Part shown: positions 32,691 through 45,525 of the stretch, one piece after another | Layout: every line of letters begins with the position of its first letter | Position numbering within the stretch: position 1 is the stretch's first letter | Assembly (NCBI RefSeq): GCF_007655135.1 | Contig: NC_045130.1 | Span: 36,018,605-36,082,604 of the forward strand | Reading direction: 5' to 3' | Length of the DNA stretch: 64,000 nucleotides | Source of the DNA: Punica granatum | Taxonomy: Eukaryota > Streptophyta > Magnoliopsida > Myrtales > Lythraceae | Position numbers and translations under genes: made by a program | Notes under the pieces: model-generated | Databases searched by the model: none | The model's input: the letters and a program-made list of their open reading frames with translations, nothing else | What the model was told of the DNA's origin: nothing

Positions 32691-35433
32691 TTTTTTTTTT
32701 TTGACCATTGCCTTCAGTTTATATTCTCAGTTCAATCACGAAACCCTACATTAGGTAGCACAGCTTTGACGACAAGGCCGTTATTGCTGTTGCCCACCTT
32801 TTCCCAGTTCATACTACTATGGTTTTTTACTTTGAAGATAACAATTTCTCGTGCCATACTTTCTCACGGAACATTTTTTTTATATCAGGCAAAAAGATAC
32901 TTCTGCATTCATTTGATCCCTAAAATTATAAGTTATGTAAGTCTCACTTTTGGCTCTAATCAGATTCGTATAGACCAGCGATTACGATCAATCCAGCGTA
33001 AGAGCACACTCGAAGATAAAAGTTTATGCCAACTGCCAAGTCCAGGAGAATCTCCCTTTGCCTTGCTAAAGTCCACGATAGGAAAGGGACCATCTCCACC
33101 ATCCACCACATCTTGCGCTGTGTTAATATAATTATTACAAGTCAATGCTGGCCCCGATGTACGGTACCCTTCCGTTTGGCTACATCCTCTCTCTCCATAA
33201 ATGTCTTCTTTTTCATAATTATCTGTCCGAGGTCAAATATAAGATTTTTTTCGATTATAAGAGTAGTTCGATCTTTCTTCTGATAATTAAGGGTAGTCCG
33301 ACTTAATAGAAGGAAAAACAGAAAAAGGCCCAAGATGTTTTATTGACCAGAATTAATTGAAAACTCCTCGATATTAGGTGGGAATATGTGCAATGCAAAT
33401 GTGTCGAACCTTTTTCATCAAATACAAGTTTTTATATCGAGCAACAGAAAAGGCAAGCTTTTATAAGCACGATCCCACCGCCGATCGTCCGTACAGTAAC
33501 GTGGAGGAGCTACATTGGTCAACGGAAGGGGTGCCATTTGAGGGTCAACGGTGGGCCCGTAACACTTGGCGGATCCTTTCCAATTTGTGTCGTGGAACAC
33601 CAGGGTAGTCAACTCCTCGTATTCCAATCTTTTCAAATCTCTCCCTTTGCAAATGGATCGTTCACTGCCCGTTCATTAAGTCGTTATGCGCATCATATCA
33701 AGATACCGTCATGTCACGACTGTTATAAGAAGTTGTGAGAAGACATGTCGAGTTTGGGTAATCCTCAGTGAGGATGAGTATTTCTGACATGGACGATCGG
33801 ATATAACGACCATCGAGTTGGGAAGATCATAATTGACCTATAATTATACGATCCATTATACCTGGAAAGCAGGACATGTTATATCCATAGTATTACTATA
33901 TTACCATAACAAGAATTGGAACGAAGAACACGAGAACTGACAAACAGACAGGTCCAATTCAATTATCGCCATGCTGTTCATCAATCACACTGCTTGTCAT
34001 ATCAGCACAGTGCAAATTAGGCTGGCTTGACTATTGAAGGAACAAATTAGGCTGGAGGCTGGCTAATATCAACCCCCGATGTTGGATTTTCCATTTGTTT
34101 TATGAACCCGTCACGATCACCACAGACTCATTGCAACAACCAGTTGACCATTCGGGGACTCATTATTTAATCCTGTTATTGAGATCCCAAAGTTGATTGA
34201 GCTACAGCAGCAGCAATAATAATAACAATAACAATGCACATATAATGCATGGGTTTATTATCTCCTACACCTTTGTAAGCTGATCACTGAAAGTGGCAAG
34301 ATCCTATAGCTCTTGATCCGTACGTACACATAATGCATGGAGCTGTCTAGATTATTCGACTTAATTAAGGAGTTATTAATTAATCTTTGAAGAAAAGGGA
34401 TTAAATTAAATAAATGGTTCTCTCAATGCATGATGATTAACTTTCGGTGAAGGTTAGAGAAAGTCAAACATCATTGTCTGTGTCCTAAACTGTCGGCGCA
34501 AGACGGCTCGGGTCTTCTATTAATCTATGTTTGAGCTTCCATTCATTATATTTAATTGCTAATTATTTTGTTTTTACTTCATTATTATATTTGTAACACT
34601 TGTGGACCACAATTTACCAGATTCAAAGCCTCGCTCTCCCAGTTTAGTGACTGACGCGTCCTCCATTACAACACACACTAGTAGAGTCATACGGTCTATG
34701 GTGTAATTAGTAAACTACACTTCATATAAGCGAATTAGTAGTTTGAAACATACTGTAAACACTTCAGTCGAGCCAAGTCTACCCCGATTATAAGGATTTT
34801 CTCATCCAATAAGTTAAGACACATTGTCTGAGTGGTTGATTAGTAAATTCATTTGACAGGTGAAAACATCTCATATGAGAAACGTCAAGAGGCATCCTTT
34901 TCAAGTTTATCCTTAGTTAACTCGATACCCGAACACCAAAAGAAATCAAAAGTATATCTTGTTCATAAAATTTTCTGTTGAGGTACTTCGTATTCAGCCG
35001 AAAGTCCGGAAGATCCAAGTATTAGATCTGGAAACAAGAACGAAATCGACGAAGAAAAGGAAGGGCAGTGAATTGCGACGTGTGACCGCGGTCATCAGCG
35101 GACAATCAAAGTGACAACCGTGGTCTGACCTCGTTGACCACGGTCTCAGATCACAACATGAACAGAGGACTGCAGTTTGGATCATGGCGACCGCAATCTG
35201 GAGGTCGTCCAGCACTATTTTGTCGGGATTTCATGCAACTCAGAATATATTCAGAAAAAAAATTAATTCTTTAAGGGATATTAGAGATATTTTAGTGTAT
35301 ATTTTGGATGTATTGAGTGTCTTATATGGATACTTATGAGAGGGACGAGCCTTATACAAAACAGTTGTCTGATAGGCATATAAGATCACGAATAATCGTC
35401 TAGGAAAGTATTCCGATTATTAATTCTCTTTTA

Positions 35434-36150
35434 CACTTTGTTTGGATAATGGAGTGGGATGAGTTATGAAGGGATGGGTTATGGAGGGATGGGGTGGGGT
35501 GGTTTATGAGGGATTTTCTTAACACTTCATAATTCATGTTTGGATAGTTGCAAGAAAGGATGGGGTAAAAAATTATAAGCATGTTATTTGATCATTATAC
35601 CCATTTTATATAATGTAAGAACAAACATAAACAACATATTATATAATATTTACGATATATACAAATAGGTATAAAGATATGCATATATGTATGCCTGTAT
35701 AGTGTATCAGGTAAACGGATATATACATAGTAATATAATATGTACATATACGGACCGAAGGAGACGGAAACGAACGAACAATTGATGTTGATACATATAT
35801 AAAAGAGGTTTCGACAAAATAAATAAATAACAGTGGTGTATATATAACAGTAACCGCTATAATATATATACATATAGGTGTATATATGAACAAAGAAAGG
35901 TAATAAGGTTAAAGAGGGCATTATAGCAATTTTATAAAAAAACAAGGGTTAAAAATAAATTTTGATAACTTATTTCTTTATAACACCCCAAATTGGTGGC
36001 ATAAAAAAAATGAGCTTTTGGTGGGTTATAGAGGGATAAATAATCCCACATAACCTTTCATAACCCTCTATTTTTTAATTGGCAAACATGAATTGTTCTA
36101 ATCCCTTCATAAAACTCCCTTCCTTAACCCTCATAAATCCAAACAAGGTA
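35434..36150. mobile_element. PIF/Harbinger-like non-autonomous element, 717 bp
   Basis: The left end is CACTTTGTTTGGATAATGG and the right end, on the other strand, TACCTTGTTTGGATTTATG. TTA flanks both sides (35431-35433 and 36151-36153). Subterminal blocks of tgaagggatggg-type repeats are mirrored at the right as cccttcataa-type sequence. The middle is AT-rich and non-coding. Confidence 0.7.
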
Positions 36151-36519
36151 TTAGAGTTTAGAATTTTGTAGAGTGAAAGAGTAGTGAGTATTGAAAAGAT
36201 TGTGATTCTCTTTCTAGTTAAGGTCTTATGACAGGATTGAAAAACACGAATGTGATATCAAAAGTTTATTATCTCATGTCTTACTAAAAGCGGAATCTTT
36301 ATTCTTCATCATGAATATTTCACTCGATATGAGTATTCTGCCTCATATATCTCAGTGTTTATTAATTTTTTTTAGGAGCGCAAAAGTTTCATTTCAACTT
36401 AGGGGAAAGCTAACAGTACAAGGCCTCAAAAGCTCAGAATATATACACATATATAAATACTCGGCGTTCTTTTTCACGATTTAAAGCACGCTTGTCGACA
36501 CTTTCCTAGAGAATATTTA

Positions 36520-36750
36520 GGGCTTATTTGGTTTTAGGATAGTATTTTAGAATCACAATTCTAACTTAACTCTACCCACTACAAAACAAAATAACTCATA
36601 CAAAGTCAAAGAGTGGACCTCATTTATACCACTTTTTTCACAACAAAACAACATAACTCATACAAAGTTAAAGGGTGGGCCCCATTTATTCCAATCAAAA
36701 TCAAAATCAAAATCTGATTTTAAAATCCTACTATGAAACCAAACGCAACC
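36520..36750. mobile_element. Tourist-like MITE, long copy (231 bp)
   Basis: The ends read GGGCTTATTTGGTTTTAGG and, on the other strand, GGTTGCGTTTGGTTTCATAG, flanked by TTA on both sides (36517-36519 and 36751-36753). It contains two copies of the internal unit with actcatacaaagt. Same family as 28854, 50145 and 60331. Confidence 0.8.
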
Positions 36751-37296
36751 TTAGATATCGAAAATATAATCATACATAGTAGTACAGCGTTATGGCGTGA
36801 TATGCATAACAGTCCATCTCATAGTTGGGTAACATGTCAAGTACACATCAAGGCAACTGCCAATTCACTCCAACTCATCGTATTCATGTTTCGACTTGTC
36901 CCTTTACTGCGCTTGTCCTGCACAAAAATGTATCTAAACAGGATAGATTCGGGTCCTCAGCGATCTTTGTCCCTAAATCAGCATAATCCTTAAAGTTCTG
37001 TTTTCGTTAAGTAGAATAATTCCATTTTTCTGTCATTGATAGTGTCGAACCTAAGCTTTTAGAAATTGGAAACATATCAGATCATAAACTTCTTTTACTA
37101 TAATCTTATATTATCAAAATGGCACACTCTGTGACCGGATCAATAGCTTATCTTCATACAAAAGAAGTATCTCCAATACCATTGGCGCTTGGATCTGTCA
37201 GTTGCTCCGATCTCGAAGGTGATCAGATATGCAACTAGGATTATCGTGAAATATAATAATTTTCAGAATTGCTGGGAATAGATAAGCCTAGCTAGA

Positions 37297-40065
37297 TTAC
37301 TCCTGCTGGGGATCGGCTTCAATCTCTTGAGCTAACTCCTTACTCAATTGATCAGCTCGATCATCCTGTCCACCTGCAAAGTTGTAGACCCGAAAGGCGA
37401 GCTGAAAAGCTCGCCAGAGCATCTTTATGCTAGCCTTTGCCTTGATATTGGCCTTCGACCCCTTTTCTGTATCACTTGCTGCATTTATCTCTCTTTGTTC
37501 CTACGGAAATCACAAGAGCTCCAGTGTCATTCAGGTATTCTAGACAATGTATGACAATACAACGTTTTTCTACCTTGAGGGCTAACTCCATGCAGCCCGA
37601 AGAAACATCCACCATAGATTCTTTGATCCGGTCCACTATCCCAAAATCAAAGTGAATATTGTGGCTATTGAGTCGCTTCATTTCTTCGTCTTTGCTCCTT
37701 TCAAGTGAATCTATCTCTTCCTTGATCTGTTTTTGGTATCCTTTGTATCAGTCACTAGGAGGTTACATATAGATGTGCTCAAAAGAATTTCTCTAACTAT
37801 AAGTAGCAGAAGCACACCTTGTTGAAGTAGGATTCGATCTTATTGAGGAGCCGGTTCAGAGGAGGCTCTACTTTCCAGCTTTGTAGCTCAGTATGTATTC
37901 CCTCCAATCTCAAGTATAATGCTGCTGCCATCCTCAGTGCTTCGAGCTTCTTGGTCGGAAAGTCTTCAAACCTTGCCAACACCTGTATTCTGTGAAGCAT
38001 AAGGTCTCATAGGTTTGAAAAGCCTATAGATCCAAGATCAAATGATGTCAAAATAGATAGTACGTGCCTGAGTCTCATCGGTTAATTTCTCCAAGTGTTG
38101 TTCTACGTACTGGTGGAATTTAACAAGCTCAGCCATGTCCTTCGTTTGAAAAGCAGTAATGGCAGTTTTAACCTCTTCAATTGAACTGCTGTACTTCTCG
38201 ACATCTTCTTCGATTTGGTGAAAGTACGTTGATCTGCAAGAAAGAATTCCAAGGTTCAGTCCACATAAATAAAAGCATGTGTTGAGGTGGGCATAGTATG
38301 AAGTGATACGCAAACCTTTTGGTCATTTCTGCGATTGCGTCGGCCATTCCTTGTCCGGATGATGCTCCAAACTGTGCCTTTCTGCGCTGTGATAGATTAC
38401 CTCTCAAATTCCTTCCTTCCAACTTTCCCTTCAGTACCTGGTACAATTTTCCCATTTGAGTTGATCTCTTCAACTTGGCATTTGCTTTCTTAGCTCTCAG
38501 GGCCTTCGCCATTCCTCCTGGCGGCAGCGGTGGCGGCGGCGGCGCCACTTCCTTTAATGCTCCTCTGAAGGCTGGAGTTGGCGGTGGGTTTGGTGGGTGT
38601 GGAGACCGTGGCTGCTGATAGTGCGGTGGAGAAGAGCAATTTGGTGTTGGTGGTGGCAGAGGTGGTGCTTTCACATCTCGTAAACTTCTTGTCCGAGGCA
38701 TCCCATTTGAATTATCGATTGTGGCGTCCAAATCTGCTGAGTCCTTGTGAATCTTTTCAACAGATGGCTCTTCATCGACTTCTTGTACATCCGTCTTCGG
38801 TCCTCCCTCCTTGTTAATTTCTTTCCCAAGGTTGTGGCCTTGCTTGTGAAAGAGTCTGTTGAATGAGAAGGATCTCATATTACTGTCGAGGAGCTTCAAC
38901 TGCCTCACCGCTTGGATTCGGCGCGGCAACAGAAATGGTTCAAAGAAAGGGTCTTCAGTGAACTCAAGGTGGAGCAATGTCGGGGTATCTGGAGAAGAAC
39001 AAGTGGTTTTGTTTTCTGAATACCACTCGTTTAATATATCTCCAAAAATGGTGCCTTGCATACCTCTATCCTCGTATTCTTCTTCGTCGTCCATTACATC
39101 AAACATTTCCCGTGCTAACTTAATCAAGTGATGGAGCTTTGTGAGCACTCTTCCACCTTAGTTAGGACCAAAAACAAGGATCAGGTTCCCGGAAATCCTG
39201 TAGCATGCTCCGGAAATTAATTATAATAATTCTTCATACCGAGTTGATCTAAACTGTCGTTCTCTAAGCTGTCCTCTGTGGAATCATCGAAGTTAGAAAT
39301 CCAGCTGTTGTTTATGGCCCATGAACCTTCAACAGATTTCAAGGCATCGTACAGATTGATCAGTCCCTACACAAATACGTTTCATCAGCTTACCGGTTTG
39401 AGTTTCATTGGTTGTGAATTCTGTGTCATATATAACTACTGAACGAACCTCGTGGATCGATAGTTCTGTTTTCTCCAAGATTAGATTTTGAGGCTTGATG
39501 CTTGGGTATAGCTTGTATAAATCTTCCACTGTTCGCATCATCAGCTGTTGGAATATAACGACAGCAGATATGAATTTATAGTTTCACAGGCGGGAAAAAA
39601 AAAGTTTTTCCGTGACATTTTTCGGTTGCAGGCGAAGAAGATAACTTACGTTATGAATAGGACTGGAGGGATCACACGGAGGAAGATCGATGAAGTCTCT
39701 GAATATCAATATCTTCTTCCTGAGTTCTACCTCAAGCATTATATTTCCCACCCATCCACATGAATTTTCCATCTCTGTCTCTACCTCATCTTCCGAAATC
39801 ACCAGCAACTCCTGAAAATTCAGCCGTCATCTTTTTCAGGTATTTGTAAATGTGTATTCACTAAGCTACTTCTTCGATGATTATCGCTTTATTCGATCAT
39901 GACACTCTGCTCTATTCACAGCTTCTGTTTAGAATCTCCGGATCTTTAAATTAAAAATGGAAACAGGATGCGGTTAATGCATTTCTTGATGGAAATATGT
40001 ACCTGAAACGGAGCGGATTTGTTGTGGAGTAACATAGGCATCTCCCTATAAATCTCAGAAGCCAT
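37297..40065 (-). CDS. At4g04980-like proline-rich protein with CHUP1-like C-terminal domain, 658 aa, nine exons
   Basis: Exons 40065-40003, 39811-39650, 39544-39449, 39366-39240, 39156-38316, 38233-38068, 37982-37818, 37726-37574 and 37500-37297 join in phase. The start MASEIYREMPMLLHNKSAPFQ fits plant proteins annotated only as uncharacterised At4g04980-like. A polyproline region (APPLPPPTPN, VAPPPPPLPPGG) lies at about 312-362. From about residue 380 the protein is helical and resembles the C-terminal domain of CHUP1 and IPGA1 (LEALRMAAALYLRLEGI, FQLAFRVYNFAGG); CHUP1 works in actin-based chloroplast movement, IPGA1 binds microtubules. A cytoskeletal role is therefore plausible but inferred. 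The intron after exon 6 begins CAG|GCACG, a GC-AG intron if the model is right. The family has no assigned biochemical activity. Confidence 0.85.
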
Positions 40066-41028
40066 TTCTACCTGTCTCTACACCTTAATATCGCCGAAAA
40101 ACCATTGGCTTGCGATCCCTTGTGAGCGTTTAGACTCAGGATTGCACAAAATCGATGAATACAGAAGCGAAAGTATGAACAACATCGAGATCATGCACGA
40201 TCCGGGAATATGTTTCAAGGGATAGATATGCGAATGATTGAAACCGGATATTGGAAGGAAGTCGGCCGGCGAAAGAGAGATGTAATGGCAGCAGCCGCCT
40301 TTATCCTCGGGAGGGTCAACTGTGACCCCTTGGGGGCAAATGGTGGGATTTCCTCAGGGCTGAGCCTATAATATCTGACGCCATTTGTTTTCCTTCGATT
40401 TAGGAATTGTTGGATCCAAAGTCTGCCACTTGTGTTTGTGTACTGTAAATACATCTATGAATTGATGATGGAGATGGCTTTTATGTATGCCATGTATGGC
40501 CATGCTGGATCAACCATAATTCATGGACCTTTCAAGACCAGAGAAAAGAAAGACACATGAAGAGAGAGAGACGAAATGCTATTCCATGACTTTTTTCGAT
40601 TCCATCTCCATTGTATTCGGACCAACTTAAAATGCTCATCAAGATTTAATTTTGTTTATCTTCTTCTGTCAGTAATAATCCTGGGCAGTCACGAGCTATG
40701 GGATCCACATTGCAGGAAATGGAAACGCTGCGTTGTGCTGCAAGGATCTGGCAGAGCTACAATGACACAAAAAGCCATTTTCGCATAGACCGGCAGCGGT
40801 ATTATATTACAATGTCCGTGAGGACTTATGTCGCCTTCTCTACCATGCTATGTAATTGAAGTACCATCTCTTATTATGTCGGTTTCACTTTGCTCAAGTA
40901 AAATGCAGGGTGGCTTCGTTTTATTGGGTGCTTGCAGATCTCCCCAGGGCTTATGGACTAGTGAAGATTTGCCTGGAAATAGAATGGTCCGTGCCAAGTA
41001 ACTACATGCTTCCCCCAAGAACTAGAAG
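40066..41028. other. Intergenic region
   Basis: About 960 nt holding the promoter and 5' UTR of the At4g04980-like gene and the 3' flank of the small minus-strand ORF. No repeat or further gene was recognised. Confidence 0.6.
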
Positions 41029-41295
41029 TCATCCTAAAACCCAAATTCTCTTCTCGACTGCCTGTGGATGAGACACACTGATGGCCGACTTGCAGTTGCA
41101 CGACCTAAGAGAGCGAATTTGGGTGAAAGACAGAGCCGACACAAGTTCCATCTTCAGTTTGATGACAGCCTTCTTCAACTTTGAAGATCCCGAACTCGGG
41201 CTCCCCAGGTCACTCTTCGCAGACTTCAACCTGTATGTCTTGAGGAAGATCTGCCGCCTCTTGGCCCGGTCCCGCCGGTAGCTGGAAGAAGCCAT
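41029..41295 (-). CDS. Small basic protein of unknown family, 88 aa, intronless
   Basis: The frame begins MASSSYRRDRAKRRQIFLKT and ends AVEKRIWVLG. It is strongly basic, with an arginine/lysine-rich N-terminus and a central LKKAVIKLKMELVSALSF stretch, then SLRSCNCKSAISVS. Codon use looks coding, with mixed G/C third positions unlike the AT-rich flanks. A TATA-like sequence (tatatataaatgc on the minus strand, 41438-41450) lies about 150 nt upstream. The frame stays open upstream to ATG 41388, but the TATA position and sequence quality favour 41295. I do not recognise it with confidence; small basic plant proteins of this look exist. It may also be a chance frame. Confidence 0.45.
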   Translation of the reverse strand: MASSSYRRDRAKRRQIFLKTYRLKSAKSDLGSPSSGSSKLKKAVIKLKMELVSALSFTQIRSLRSCNCKSAISVSHPQAVEKRIWVLG

Positions 41296-42022
41296 TAAGT
41301 CTGGTGACGCCGCTGCTATTCTCCGATTCCGCCTTGAGAACGTTCTCAGGCCACGCCCCGATGATGTGCTCCTGACAAGAGTGTCCATTGCTGCACGGTT
41401 GGCTCAGATTTGTGGATCTAAGGCACTCTGCGGAAAGCATTTATATATATGTCTGAGGTTTGGTAAGATTTTTGAATTTCGGCTGACCGTTAATTCGTTC
41501 ATTTCCTCCTTTGGGGCTCACAACGGTCAGAGCCACCGGCGCGATGTGGTGTGAATTAATATATAAAATCATATATTAGCTTTCATAAGCTTAGCTTAGT
41601 GGGCAATGATTTGGCTGTGTTAGGGACTAAATTAATTTAATCCTGGACCAAATATGGCATTAGTCAACACCGTCCAACACAACAATACAAACTTCGTGGG
41701 TGAGATTGGTTCAGAAGGATTTGATCAGAAGGATTGGAGGACAAATTTAAGATTGTGTTGCAGTCATCTTATGGAAAAATGGGGGGATTGAAAGTTTGAA
41801 CAGCAAGATAGTCCATATGACTGATGATGGGGATATCTCATGTCGACTTGGTGGGGAAAGCGTAGCATTGGACGCTTTGCATTATATTTGAATGAAACTC
41901 TCGTGCAATCGACTATATATTGGGACTACTTAGTAAGCGCCATGCCGAAGTCTGATGGATAATTGCCAATGGGCCCCTTACCAAATAATCAATCTTATTA
42001 TTTAGTAATGAACTTTTTTTTT

Positions 42023-43484
42023 GGGAAAAAATATATGCCATAGCATAATCTTTTGCTTTCGTGTCAATTTTATTATAATCTTTTAAAATTACACTATGTA
42101 ACATAACGTTTAGGATATAGTGTCAGTTATGATCTGATGTTAAATTTTCCATGAAAATTAAACAGAATGCCGATGTGATGTACATGTGAATGAATAGTGG
42201 GGCCAGACTCTTATCACATGCGGAATAACTCATATTTGACCTGCTCGGTACCCTTTACCCACCAGACTCCCTCACCATCAATACTCGAATCTCATTCCCG
42301 CCTCTTCACATACATAATTGCTCTTTTTGAAAATAACCACGCCATCAATATAGCAAAAAAAAAAATCACATATAGAACTTATTGCAGTTCATATAGTGAA
42401 TAAGGAATGAAAAATTGTTAGAAAGAAAATGGAAGTTCATACTTGTCAAATGAAATGCAAACTTTAATCCGTTCTCTTCTATGGGTAGAAACTATGGAGA
42501 AGTGTGAAGAGAGACTGACAAGCTCAATGGTGAAGAAGGGGAGAAAGGGTAAAGCGTTGAAAGAAAAAGAAATTTGGGGCTGTAGTGAAGTGGGAGATAT
42601 GTGAAGAAACGTGAATGAGAGTCGAATATTGATGATGAGGGAGTCGAGTAGGTGAAAGGCACCGGGTGAGTCAAAATATGGACTATTTCACATGTGGCAA
42701 GAGTTTTTAGAGTGTAGTGTCAATTATAGTATGACATCAAAATTTTCGTGAAAATTATAGGGAAGGCCGATGTGATGCACCCAAGGATGAATAGTGGGCC
42801 CAAACTCTTGTTACATATGAAATAACCCATATTTCGACTCACTCGGTGCCCTTTCACCCACTCGATTCATTCACCATCAATTCTTGAATCTCATTCCCGC
42901 TTCTTCACACATCTCCCATCTTACTATACCCCCAAATTTTTCTTCCGTTCGGCGCTTTTCCCTTTCTCTCCCTCTTCACCCATGAGCTTGCCAGTTTCTC
43001 TCTTTACACTTCTCCCTCTTTTGTTCTGATAGAAGAAAACGAATGAAAGTTTACATTTCATTCGACAGGTATAAGCTTCCATTTTCTTTCTAACAATTTT
43101 TCATCCCTTATTCACTATATGAACTGCAATAAGTTCAATATGTGATTTTTTTAAATTCTATTGAGGGTGTGGTTATTTTCAGAAAGAGTAATTATGTATG
43201 TAAAGGGCGGGAATGAGATTCGAGTATCATGGTGAGAGAGTCAAGTGGGTAAAAGGGCACTTGACGGGTTGGAATATGGGTTATTCCGTATGTGGCAAGA
43301 GTCCGGGTCCACTATTCATCCACATGTGGCCCACATCGGCCTTCTATTTAATTTTTATGAAAAATTTAAAGTTTGACCATAATTGACACTACACCCTAAA
43401 CGTTATGCTATATAGTTTAATTTTAAAAGGTTGTGATAAAATTGACACAAAAACAAAAAGGTTGTACTATGACATATTTTTCTC
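42023..43484. mobile_element. Compound foldback element built of two palindromes, about 1.46 kb
   Basis: A block of about 190 nt containing gatgtgatg, gaatagtgg, tcacatgcgg/ttacatatg and tctcattcccgc occurs four times: forward near 42118-42312, inverted near 42590-42735, forward near 42715-42920 and inverted near 43200-43400. The outermost ends also mirror each other (gggaaaaaatatatgccatag at the left; ctatgacatatttttctc at the right). The inner spacers (ttgcagttcatatagtgaat / attcactatatgaactgcaa) are mirrored too. No coding capacity. It looks like two foldback MITEs of one family joined or nested. Confidence 0.75.
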
Positions 43485-45525
43485 TATTCGATTTAACGAG
43501 TCAATTGATATTTACTACAATATTTTTAAAAACTAACATCAAATAAACTCATAGATAGAACAATATAATACAAATAAATTGATTGAAAAATTTGTATAAT
43601 TTAGGAATAAATATAATTGTTTCACATTCAATTAATTAATTTTTTTTTTCAATTTTCAGTGCTACAAATGCTTCATTATATTCTTCAAATTGTAATTGTA
43701 ATATTTAAAGGCTATTGCAAGTATTATGTTTATATTAAATCCATTTAGAAATTAAAAGTGATGCTAAATAATTGATTTATTTAAAAGTTCATAAAATGAA
43801 TGAAATATTCCCTACCCTCTTTAATGCATCAAATTAAATGCACTTAAAATAGAAAAAATAATACAAGTAAATTAATCTAACAAGCTTAAATATATTCTTG
43901 AAATCAAATTCAAATTTTCAGTTAAAAAAAATTTCAGATATTTTTCAAAAATTTCCACACAAGTTGTTTTACTTACAATTTTGAAATTGTGAGGACCTTA
44001 GAAAAAATAATAAAAGTAAATTAATCTAAGAATTCATACCATTTAGAAAGAAATATATCTTTTCAAATTCAATTAATTGAAATTATTTTCTTTTTCATTT
44101 CCAATTCTACAAATGCTTAATTATATTTTTGAAATCGTAATTGGATTATTTAGGAAATTGATTGAAGAATTCGTATAATGTAGGAATAAATATAATCTTT
44201 TCACATTCAATTAGTTAAATTATTTTAGTTTTCCAAATTTTAATGCTACAAATGCTTCATTATATTCTAAAAATTGTAATTGTATTATTTAAAGTCCATT
44301 GCAAGTATTATGTTAATATTAGATCCAATTACAAATTAAAAGTGACGCTAACAATTTATTTATTTATTTAAAAGTTCATGAAATGAATGGAATAAATATA
44401 AGTTCTATTCCATTAAATTTACTTAAAGTCGAAATATTTGAACTCTATAAGTGATTTATTTTTGCATAAAAGATATAAATCAAAATATCTTCTACAATTT
44501 TGATATTGAAAATTAAGAATCTTCTCTACCATCTTTAATTCATCATATTAAATGCACTTAAAATAGAAAAAATCAAACAAGTGAATTAATCTAATAATTT
44601 TCAATTCCACAAGCTTAAATATATTCTTCAAATCAAATTCAATTTTCAGTTAAAAAAATAATGAAATATTTCTTGAAAATTTCTACACAAGTAATTACTT
44701 ATATTATTGAAATCGTACGGACCTTAGAAAAAAATAATACAAGTAAGTTAATCTAATAATGCATACTATTTAGAAAGAAAAATATATCTTTTCAAATTCA
44801 ATTAATTAAAATTATTTTCTTCTTTCATTTTTAACTCTACAAATACTTAATTATATTCTTGAAATCGTAATTGGATTATTTAGTTTGAAAAGGATGGTGA
44901 AATACTTTTTGAAATTTTTTCACACTAGTAATCACTTACAAAATTTAAATTGTTAAGAGTTTTGGAATAAACAATAACCATTACAAGTTTTGTGTTAATA
45001 TTAATTACACTTGCAAATAAAAAATTATGTTAAAAGAATTTATTTCTTTAGAAGTTTATAAAAACGAATGAAACAAATTTACTTTCTATTTTTATTAAAT
45101 TTACTTAAAGTTGAAGTATTTGAATTCTATGAGTGATTTACATTTTGGTGGTGCTACGAGGGACTTATTTTTATAGGAAAGATATATATCCATCTTCTAC
45201 TATATTGATATTGAAAATTCAGATTCTTTTTAGAAAACTAAAAGGTTTAATTATCACCTTGATTTTATTCAAAATAATGTTATTCATGCTTTTACTAATC
45301 TTATTTATAAAATATATAAATTAATGCTTTTTAAATAAATGATATAGTTTCTTATGTATATAAGATAAATTTAAAATTTCTAATTATAGTTATTTTGACA
45401 ATTATCAAAGAATTAGTTCTATAAATATAAACTAATTAATATTTTTAAAGACACTTTACAATAAAAATATATAAATTTATACTCCGGAAAACAAATCGAG
45501 TGTAACGCGGGGGTGAAATGACTAA
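43485..45525 (+). mobile_element. Helitron-like non-autonomous element (3' end clear, 5' end uncertain)
   Basis: The 3' end has a GC-rich tract (gtgtaacgcgggggtg), which could form part of a terminal hairpin, 11 nt before CTAA at 45522-45525, followed by T, fitting the Helitron CTRR|T rule. The body is extremely AT-rich and contains two diverged tandem units of about 0.73 kb: for example tctacaaatgcttaattata near 44104 and its counterpart near 44837. The 5' end is placed near 43485 only because the repeat style changes there. Confidence 0.5.

Larger units (their letters stand above)
31159..37296. other. Intergenic region, about 6.1 kb, rich in inserted elements
   Basis: It holds the ERF promoter side, a SINE-like copy with a perfect 17-bp duplication (31493-31641), a foldback element (about 32030-32690), a TTA-flanked 717-bp element (35434-36150) and a Tourist-like MITE (36520-36750). 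The 717-bp element appears to split an older LTR-like sequence, since the flanks near 35270-35430 and 36154-36300 have LTR-like composition. The open frames near 32.8 and 33.4 kb show no family features. Confidence 0.6.

Noticed and set aside
33388..33738. 116-codon plus-strand open frame
   Set aside because: Low-quality composition, no motif, no promoter or splice support.
35595..35945. 116-codon minus-strand frame rich in Y and I
   Set aside because: It is produced by TA-rich DNA inside the 717-bp transposon.
43485..45525. CRISPR-like or satellite array
   Set aside because: The repeats are long, diverged and few, in a plant nuclear setting; they fit a Helitron-like element with tandem units.
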